This document shows, piece after piece, positions 7,186-12,051 of a stretch of DNA of 12,051 bases. Origin of the DNA: Chloroflexota bacterium (GTDB lineage Bacteria; Chloroflexota; Limnocylindria; QHBO01); assembly GCA_020848055.1 (NCBI GenBank), contig JADLBB010000231.1:1-12051 (forward strand). The letters are read 5' to 3'. Each line of letters opens with the position of its first letter. Within the stretch, counting starts at the first letter, position 1. The notes beneath the pieces were generated by a model. It was not told the origin of the DNA. It worked only from the letters and a program-made list of their open reading frames with translations, and ran no database searches. The position numbers and the translations under genes are program-made.

Positions 7186-8056
7186 CGCCGCTTCCGGCAC
7201 GATCTACGACATCGGCTACCGCCACTACACCGGCCCGCGGCTGGGCCGGCGCGGGGCCATCACCGCCGTCATCGGTTCCGCCCTACGGGCGGCGTTCGGC
7301 CTCGGCCGCAGCGGCCGCTCGAAGATCATCCCGTGGGGCGCGGTCATCCTGGCCGTGCTGCCGGCCTTCGTGGCCATCGCGGTCCGCGTCCTGGCCGGCG
7401 AGATCCTGGAGGTCACCACCTACGAGACGTACCTGTGGGACATCGGCTCGCTGCTGCCGATCTTCCTGGCGGCCCAGGCGCCGGAACTGGTGGTGAACGA
7501 TATTCGCCACCACGTCCTGCCGCTGTACTTCAGCCGCCCGATGAGCCGCCTCGACTACGTTGGCGCCAAGCTGGCGGCCCTGAGCCTGGCCATGCTGGCC
7601 CTGACCCTGGCGCCGGTGCTGCTGCTGTTCGCGGGCAAGGTGCTGGCCGCCCAGGACGTGGTCGGGGCCCTGGGCGACGAGATCGGCTCGCTGCCGGGGA
7701 TCGTCGGCAACGGCGTCATGCATGCGGTCGTGCTGGCCGCCATCGGGCTCGCCATCAGTTGCCTGGCCGGCCGACGTGCCTACGCGGCCGGCGCCGTGCT
7801 GGCCCTGTTCCTGATCGGCGGGGTCATCGGCGCCATCCTGTCGGAGGTCGGCGGGACCCTGGCCGACATCGCGCCGTTCACCAACCCACTGACCATCCTC
7901 GACGGGGCGCGCGAATGGCTGTTCGGCGGCAGCGCGCCCGAGTCGCCGGTGGGCGTCTCGAACGTCCCGCTGCCGATCTACGGCCTGGCGACGCTGCTGA
8001 TGCTGGCTCTGTCGAGCGCCATCCTGTTCGTGCGTTATCGGCGGATCACCGCATGA
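7169..8056 (+). CDS. ABC-2 type exporter permease (first TMD)
   Basis: This 295-residue membrane protein has about six helices (roughly residues 52-75, 87-104, 131-158, 175-200, 203-227, 269-291). Its N-terminal cytosolic part, TIYDIGYRHYTGPRLGRRGAI followed by ALRAAFGLGRSGRSKIIPWG, is the mark of a permease family I know from Streptomyces clusters with the same NBD-permease-NBD-permease order. The loop VVNDIRHHVLPLYFSRPMSRLDYVGAKLAAL is the conserved coupling region of ABC-2 permeases. The start ATG at 7169 lies inside the end of the upstream NBD gene and follows GGGACGGG, a usable ribosome site. It probably pairs with the upstream ATPase. Substrate unknown. Confidence 0.9.
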   Translation: MTAPPDAASGTIYDIGYRHYTGPRLGRRGAITAVIGSALRAAFGLGRSGRSKIIPWGAVILAVLPAFVAIAVRVLAGEILEVTTYETYLWDIGSLLPIFLAAQAPELVVNDIRHHVLPLYFSRPMSRLDYVGAKLAALSLAMLALTLAPVLLLFAGKVLAAQDVVGALGDEIGSLPGIVGNGVMHAVVLAAIGLAISCLAGRRAYAAGAVLALFLIGGVIGAILSEVGGTLADIAPFTNPLTILDGAREWLFGGSAPESPVGVSNVPLPIYGLATLLMLALSSAILFVRYRRITA

Positions 8057-8964
8057 GCACGCTGCGCCTCGAAGCGGTGTCGCGCTGGTATGGCAACGTG
8101 GTGGCCGTCAACGACGTGACGTTCGACGTCGGGCCGGGGATCACCGGCCTGCTGGGGCCGAACGGTGCGGGCAAGACCACGCTGCTGCACATGATGGCGG
8201 GCTTCCTGGCGCCCAACGCGGGCACGGTCCGCCTGGACGAGACACCGACCTGGCGTCACCCCGACCTGTATCGGTCCATCGGCTTCGTGCCCGAGCGTGA
8301 GGCCGTCTACGGCTTCCTCACATGCCGGCAGTTCGTGCACGCCACCGCGCGCCTGCACGACGTGGCCGATCCGGCTGCCGCTGCCAGCCGGGCGATCGCC
8401 ATGGTCGACCTGGCCGATGCGGCCGACCGCGCCATCGGCGGCTACAGCAAGGGCATGCGCCAGCGGGCCAAGGTGGCGGCGGCACTGGTCCACGACCCGA
8501 CGGTGCTGATCCTTGACGAGCCGTTCAACGGCATGGACCCGCGCCAGCGGCTGCACATGATGGACCTGCTGCGCCGCATGGCCGCGGAGGGCCGCACGAT
8601 CCTGTTCAGCAGCCACATCCTCGAGGAGGTCGAGCGACTGAGCGACCGCGTGCTGGTGGTCGTGGCCGGACGGCTGGCGGCCGCGGGTGACTTCCGGCGC
8701 ATCCGGCGCCTGATGACCGATCGGCCGCACAGCTTCACCATTCGCTCGACCGATGACCGGGCCCTGGCGCGCGAGCTTCTCGTCACGCCCGAGATCGAGG
8801 CCGTCGAGCTGCACGATGGCGTGCTGACGGTCCGCACCGGCGACTACGGGGCGCTGACCCGCGCGGTGGCCCCCGCCGCGCAGCGGGCGCGGGCATCGCT
8901 GCTCGAGTTGCGCCCGACCGACGAGTCGCTCGAATCGGTGTTCAGCTACCTGGTGCGCCGATGA
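8053..8964 (+). CDS. ABC-2 type exporter ATP-binding protein (second NBD)
   Basis: This 303-residue ATPase subunit has all core motifs: Walker A GPNGAGKTT (35-43), a Q-loop position again occupied by Glu (GFVPERE), signature YSKGMRQR (131-138), Walker B VLILDEP (151-157) and the H-loop SSH (H188). A C-terminal regulatory extension (about 215-303) ends in LELRPTDESLESVFSYLVRR, typical of CcmA-like subunits. It is clearly diverged from the first NBD, so it is not a recent tandem copy. It overlaps the permease genes on both sides by the four-base ATGA and so depends on translational coupling; I see no Shine-Dalgarno. Confidence 0.94.
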   Translation: MSTLRLEAVSRWYGNVVAVNDVTFDVGPGITGLLGPNGAGKTTLLHMMAGFLAPNAGTVRLDETPTWRHPDLYRSIGFVPEREAVYGFLTCRQFVHATARLHDVADPAAAASRAIAMVDLADAADRAIGGYSKGMRQRAKVAAALVHDPTVLILDEPFNGMDPRQRLHMMDLLRRMAAEGRTILFSSHILEEVERLSDRVLVVVAGRLAAAGDFRRIRRLMTDRPHSFTIRSTDDRALARELLVTPEIEAVELHDGVLTVRTGDYGALTRAVAPAAQRARASLLELRPTDESLESVFSYLVRR

Positions 8965-9689
8965 CGTCCGCCCTGGTCTCGATCACGCTGCGCGCCCTGC
9001 TCAACCGGCGCCGCACCCTGGGACTCGCGCTGCTCGGGGCGCTGCTGGTGGTCGTCGCGATCATCTATCGGCTCAGCGATCCACCCGACGCGCAGTCGCT
9101 GGACGTGACGCGCCGCCTGCTGGCCGACTTCGGGATTGGCGTGCTGCTGCCGCTGGTGGCGGTCATCGTCGGCACGTCCGCCATCGGGGCCGAGTTAGAG
9201 GACGGCACGATCGTCTACCTGCTGGCGCGACCGGTGCCCCGGCGGCTGATAGTGCTCGTCAAGCTCGCCATCAGCTGGCTGGTCACGTGCCTGCTCATCA
9301 CGCCGGCCATCGTGATCGCGGGGTTGATCGGCAACGGCGACGTCGAGCTGGCGGCGGGCTACGCGGTCGCATCGGTCGTCGGCGCGCTGGAGTACACCAC
9401 GGTGTTCGTGGCGCTTTCGCTGGTGACGTCGCGGGCGCTCATCGTGGGGCTGGCCTACGTCGTCGTGTGGGAGGGCTTCGTCTCGGCGCTGTTCGCGGGC
9501 ACCCGGCCCATCAGCATTCGCCAGCACGCCCTGGCCTGGGCCGAGGCGCTCGGCGGCCCCGGCGCCGCCGGCAGCGCGGACCTGGAGTTCATGACGGCGG
9601 TCGTCATCGGCGCCGTGGTGGTGGTCGCTGCGGTGCTGGTGGCGATTCGACGCCTGGAGACCGTGGAACTGCGCGGCGAGACGGCGTAG
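8961..9689 (+). CDS. ABC-2 type exporter permease (second TMD)
   Basis: This 242-residue protein has about six membrane helices (roughly 18-37, 53-75, 95-118, 128-150, 155-178, 206-227). Seen: an N-terminal TLRALLNRRRTLGLALLGALLV, then the ABC-2 coupling region AIGAELEDGTIVYLLARPVPRRLIVLVKL, as in NosY-like and bacitracin-type permeases. It is shorter than the first permease and shares little sequence with it. It is the last gene of the four-gene run, starting by ATGA overlap with the second NBD. It would form a heteromeric transporter with the preceding NBD or a 2+2 complex with all four. Substrate unknown. Confidence 0.9.
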   Translation: MTSALVSITLRALLNRRRTLGLALLGALLVVVAIIYRLSDPPDAQSLDVTRRLLADFGIGVLLPLVAVIVGTSAIGAELEDGTIVYLLARPVPRRLIVLVKLAISWLVTCLLITPAIVIAGLIGNGDVELAAGYAVASVVGALEYTTVFVALSLVTSRALIVGLAYVVVWEGFVSALFAGTRPISIRQHALAWAEALGGPGAAGSADLEFMTAVVIGAVVVVAAVLVAIRRLETVELRGETA

Positions 9690-9692
9690 AGT
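9687..9692 (+). promoter_or_regulatory. Candidate -10 box (TAGAGT) for the 9702 gene
   Basis: TAGAGT contains the stop codon of the ABC permease and ends nine bases before the ATG at 9702, the same spacing as at 6232 and 11549. It may be a promoter inside the end of the operon. A G-run (GGTGGGGG) directly before the ATG is too close to act as a normal ribosome site. Confidence 0.3.
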
Positions 9693-9701
9693 CGGTGGGG
9701 G

Positions 9702-9887
9702 ATGAACGCGGGGAATCCGACTCGACGGTGGCTGATCGGCCTGGGAGCCGTGGCCGTTATGGCGCTCGCCGTGCTGGCCACCGCGACGCTCCCTTCCTGG
9801 CTGCCGGGCGTTGGCACCCGGCCTCGGGCCGAGCCCGTCCAGCGGAGAGGTGAGCCCCTCTGCCAGTTTGACCGTCACCACGCCTGA
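9702..9887 (+). pseudogene. N-terminal signal/anchor part of a frameshifted exported protein
   Basis: The 61-residue frame starts MNAGNPTRRWLIGLGAVAVM and continues as a hydrophobic segment (about residues 10-30), an ordinary signal peptide or N-terminal membrane anchor. After LPSWLPGV the frame turns into unconvincing sequence (RPRAEPVQRRGEPLC) and stops at 9885-9887. From 9811 the next frame carries a Pro/Ser/Thr linker of the sort that normally follows such an anchor. Dropping one base near 9805-9820 would join the two. I read both as one gene, 9702-10431, broken by a real or artefactual single-base insertion. Confidence 0.6.
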
Positions 9888-10431
9888 ACCGACGCGGTCG
9901 AGTCAGCCGACGCCGGCCGTCTCCTCGACTTCGAGCCCTGGCGATCCTGGACCAAGCATCACTGGCGAGATACCCGGACCGACCGCCTCTGTGCCCCCAC
10001 GATCGCCAGGCATGGTCGGAGCCAGCATTGAAGCGGTGGCTGAGGCCGCCATCGGCCAGGGCCTGACCTGCAAGTCGTTCGAGCAGTCGCCGGAAATGGG
10101 CGCCTCCTTTCAGTTGTTCTGCTACACGGAAGTCGATGGGGCGCAGTTCGATGTGAGAGGCAACTACTGGCGCCGCGACTACGTGGATCAGGTGCACAGC
10201 GTCGTGCTCGCCGGGGGCGGTGGGAGCATCGAGCGGGGCCGCGCGGTCGACCTGTTCGTGGCGTTGGCGAGGGCGGTCGTCGGTCACGAGCCGGGAGCGG
10301 TCGAGTTCGTTGAGGCGCACGTCGACGACCCGACGTGCGACGGAGCGGGCTGTGAGTTCGTGACGCCGACCGCGACGATCAGGTTGCTCTACGGCGTCAA
10401 TGGTGCCCGCCAGCTGACCATCGGCGACTAG
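9811..10431 (+). CDS. Exported protein of unknown family, Pro/Ser/Thr linker plus C-terminal domain
   Basis: In this frame 206 residues follow a TTG codon at 9811, but that is unlikely to be the true start, because the anchor is in the frame beginning at 9702. Residues 1-67 are a low-complexity P/S/T/G linker. The rest is a compact domain: GASIEAVAEAAIGQGLTCKSF, FQLFCYTEVDGAQFDVRGNYW, a helix RAVDLFVALARAVV, VDDPTCDGAGCEF and TIRLLYGVNGARQLTIGD. Four cysteines (87, 104, 176, 181) could form two disulfides, fitting an extracytoplasmic domain. I do not recognise the family. If the frameshift is an artefact, the intact product is a roughly 240-residue membrane-anchored protein. Confidence 0.7.
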   Translation: MAPGLGPSPSSGEVSPSASLTVTTPEPTRSSQPTPAVSSTSSPGDPGPSITGEIPGPTASVPPRSPGMVGASIEAVAEAAIGQGLTCKSFEQSPEMGASFQLFCYTEVDGAQFDVRGNYWRRDYVDQVHSVVLAGGGGSIERGRAVDLFVALARAVVGHEPGAVEFVEAHVDDPTCDGAGCEFVTPTATIRLLYGVNGARQLTIGD

Positions 10432-10446
10432 CGTCAACGGCGTCAT

Positions 10447-10465
10447 CCTCCGCGGATCTCGGAGG
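10447..10465 (+). promoter_or_regulatory. Inverted repeat upstream of the esterase gene
   Basis: CCTCCG (10447-10452) and CGGAGG (10460-10465) form a perfect six-pair stem with a seven-base loop. It starts 15 bases after the preceding stop and ends eight bases before the TACGCT hexamer. It could be a weak terminator for the upstream gene, as only TTCCC follows, or an operator in the -35 region of the esterase promoter. Confidence 0.35.
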
Positions 10466-10473
10466 TTCCCTGC

Positions 10474-10479
10474 TACGCT
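10474..10479 (+). promoter_or_regulatory. Candidate -10 box (TACGCT) of the esterase gene
   Basis: TACGCT is followed by six bases (CCGGCC) and then the ATG at 10486, the same spacing as before the glycogen synthase gene. A leaderless transcript is inferred. There is no Shine-Dalgarno. Confidence 0.42.
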
Positions 10480-10485
10480 CCGGCC

Positions 10486-11526
10486 ATGGACCTCCCCGCA
10501 CCCTGGGGCCGGACCTTCGCCGGCCGGCTAGACCAGCATGTCATCGACAGCGAGGCGTTGACCGGCAACCCGCTCGGCGACCCGCATCGGCGCCCGGTCT
10601 GGATCTACACCCCGCCCGGCTACGACGAGGAGCCGGAACGGCGATACCCATCGGTCTACCTGATCCAGGGCATGACCGGGCAGATCGACATGTGGAACAA
10701 CCGCAGCGCGTTCGCGCCGACCGTGGTCGAGGCGATCGATGCCTGGTTCGCCGCACCCGGGGCAACCCCGGCCGTCGTCGTCTTCGTCGACGCCTGGACC
10801 AGCTTCGGTGGCTCGCAGTTCCTCGACTCGCCGGGGACCGGGCGCTACCACACGTACCTGTGCGACGAGGTCGTCCCGTTCGTGGACGAGCGCTACCGCA
10901 CGCTGGACGCTGCCGCCCACCGCGGCATCGCCGGGAAGTCGAGCGGCGGCTATGGGGCCATGGTCACGCCGATGCTGCGCCCGGACCTGTTCGGTGGCCT
11001 CGTCACCCACGCGGGCGACGCCCTGTTCGAGGTCTGCTACCAGCCCGAGTTCCCCGCCGCCGCCCGCGCCCTGCGAGACCACTACGGCGGCTCCTTCGAC
11101 GCCTTCTGGACCGATTTCCGCGCTCGACCCGGCCGCTCACGACCGGGCGACGCCGAGCTGATCAACGAATGGGCCATGGCCGCCTGCTACTCCGCCGATG
11201 CCGACGGCACCGTGCACCTGCCCTTCGACCCACCCACGGGACGGTTGATCCCGGCCACCTGGGAGCGCTGGCTGGCGTGGGACCCCGTGCGCATGGCGCC
11301 CGCCCACGCCGATGCGCTCCGCGGCCTGCGAGCCATCTGGATCGACGCCGGGCGCAGCGACGAGTACTACCTGGACCTCGGTGCCGAGGCCTTCCGCGCG
11401 GCGCTCGAGGACCTTGGTATCGGCGAGCCGATCGTGCGCTTCGAACTGTTCGACGGCAAGCACGGTGGCATGACGTGGCGCTACCCCGACGCCATCGGCT
11501 GGCTGGCCGAGCGGCTGGTCCGCTGA
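10486..11526 (+). CDS. Esterase-D/PF00756-type alpha/beta hydrolase
   Basis: This 346-residue serine hydrolase belongs to the esterase family that includes enterochelin esterase, S-formylglutathione hydrolase and mycolyltransferases. Seen: the family entry VWIYTPPGYDEEPERRYPSVYLIQGMTGQIDMW (38-70); VVVFVDAWTSFGG (oxyanion side); the nucleophile elbow G150-K-S152-S-G154; the acid, probably D292 in DAGRSDEYY; and the His, H326 in FDGKHGGMTWRY. All triad residues are present. There is no signal peptide, so it is probably cytosolic. An inserted segment between nucleophile and acid (about 185-275, Trp- and Pro-rich) is likely a lid. The ATG at 10486 follows TACGCT at leaderless spacing. The substrate cannot be told; a simple carboxylester is the safest statement. 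It appears to be a single-gene unit. Confidence 0.9.
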   Translation: MDLPAPWGRTFAGRLDQHVIDSEALTGNPLGDPHRRPVWIYTPPGYDEEPERRYPSVYLIQGMTGQIDMWNNRSAFAPTVVEAIDAWFAAPGATPAVVVFVDAWTSFGGSQFLDSPGTGRYHTYLCDEVVPFVDERYRTLDAAAHRGIAGKSSGGYGAMVTPMLRPDLFGGLVTHAGDALFEVCYQPEFPAAARALRDHYGGSFDAFWTDFRARPGRSRPGDAELINEWAMAACYSADADGTVHLPFDPPTGRLIPATWERWLAWDPVRMAPAHADALRGLRAIWIDAGRSDEYYLDLGAEAFRAALEDLGIGEPIVRFELFDGKHGGMTWRYPDAIGWLAERLVR

Positions 11527-11548
11527 GCGCTCCCGACGCGCCGAACGG

Positions 11549-11554
11549 TATCCT
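11549..11554 (+). promoter_or_regulatory. Candidate -10 box (TATCCT) of the metallopeptidase gene
   Basis: TATCCT ends nine bases before the ATG at 11564 (CCCGCGAGC between). No ribosome site is present, and the spacing repeats that of the ABC operon. Confidence 0.42.
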
Positions 11555-11563
11555 CCCGCGAGC

Positions 11564-12051
11564 ATGACCTTCCGACCCGACGCCCAGCTCGATCCGTCCC
11601 AGGTGGAGGACCGCCGTGCGCGCCGCGTCAGCCGCGGCGGCGTGGCCATGGGTGGCGGGCTCGGCACCATCCTGCTGATCGTCATCGTGCTGCTGACCGG
11701 CGGCAACCTGGGCGATCTCGGCGGCATGCTGGATGCGCCCGGTGCCCAGCCTGCCGGGCCGGTGCCGAGCGGCGCCGCCGACGACTGCCAGACCGGGCAG
11801 GATGCCAACCAGCGCCAGGACTGCCGGATCGTCGGCACGGTCAACAGCGTGCAGGCGTATTGGGCCAACGCCTTCGCAAACGCCGACCGCCAGTACACCA
11901 AGGCCACGACCATCCTGTTCAGCGGCTCGGTCGACACGGCCTGTGGCGGCGCCACGAGCGCCGTCGGCCCGTTCTACTGTCCGCTCGACCAGCACGTCTA
12001 CATCGACCTGGGCTTCTACGACGAGCTCGAGAGCCGCTTCGGGGCCGAGGG
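11564..12051 (+). CDS. Neutral zinc metallopeptidase, KPN_02809/YpfJ type, 3' end outside window
   Basis: The frame from ATG 11564 stays open to the window edge (162 codons). It begins with MTFRPDAQLDPSQVEDRR, then a Gly-rich stretch and one membrane helix (about residues 28-46, GGGLGTILLIVIVLLTGG), then an extracytoplasmic domain with DDCQTGQDANQRQDCRIVGTVNSVQAYW. The hallmark segment is ACGGATSAVGPFYCPLDQHVYIDLGFYDEL (127-156), matching the PF04228 family (putative neutral zinc metallopeptidase) very closely. The zinc site HExxH of this family lies a little further on and is beyond the window, so activity cannot be judged. The protein would be a membrane-anchored peptidase facing outward. 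Confidence 0.92.
   Translation, partial: MTFRPDAQLDPSQVEDRRARRVSRGGVAMGGGLGTILLIVIVLLTGGNLGDLGGMLDAPGAQPAGPVPSGAADDCQTGQDANQRQDCRIVGTVNSVQAYWANAFANADRQYTKATTILFSGSVDTACGGATSAVGPFYCPLDQHVYIDLGFYDELESRFGAE

Noticed and set aside
7333..8052. Long 5' extension of the second NBD frame (Arg/Gly/Pro-rich)
   Set aside because: It lies inside the permease gene in a different frame and is low complexity; the NBD family begins at the ATG at 8053.

Overview
The window is high-GC bacterial DNA (my estimate is high sixties percent). It is densely packed with overlapping, co-directional genes. The gene set is an Actinobacteria-type glycogen synthase, a DUF5674 protein, a Streptomyces-like doubled ABC-2 exporter operon and a KPN_02809-type neutral zinc metallopeptidase. 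This fits a Chloroflexota (for example Limnocylindria-like) or Actinomycetota genome. I cannot fix the lineage without a marker gene, and no rRNA, tRNA, IS element, phage gene or CRISPR array is visible.

Layout. Positions 1-230 hold no gene I can support. On the minus strand lie a complete GT4 glycogen synthase (231-1433) and the C-terminal remnant of a VapC-like PIN ribonuclease (1554-1790, traceable to about 1850). Everything after that is on the plus strand. A tightly overlapped run holds DUF5674, an uncharacterised 110-residue protein, a VOC/glyoxalase protein and a lipoprotein (1882-3477). Next is a copper module: a P1B-1 Cu+ ATPase (3553-5787) with a palindrome over its promoter, followed by a small YHS-domain protein (5839-6036). 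A 210-bp spacer carries a weak terminator-like hairpin and a G-quadruplex motif. A four-gene operon of two NBD/permease pairs follows (6247-9689). Then come a secreted or anchored protein split by a frameshift (9702-10431), an esterase-D/PF00756-type hydrolase (10486-11526), and the start of a zinc metallopeptidase that runs off the window (11564 onward).

How the genes work together. CopA would export Cu+ and the YHS protein is a plausible accessory metal binder. The ABC genes look like one heteromeric exporter or two paired ones. The DUF5674 and 110-residue genes share an ATGA stop/start, so they look like an obligate pair of unknown function, and they are the best candidate here for an undescribed system.

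Two threads run through the window. First, most transcription units start with a TANNNT hexamer only 6-13 nt before the start codon and with no Shine-Dalgarno sequence, which suggests leaderless mRNAs; the operon-internal YHS gene instead has a perfect AGGAGG. Second, two genes (VOC and the 9702-10431 protein) each become a normal family-like or secreted protein if one base is added or removed, so either the assembly has small indel errors or these genes are decaying.
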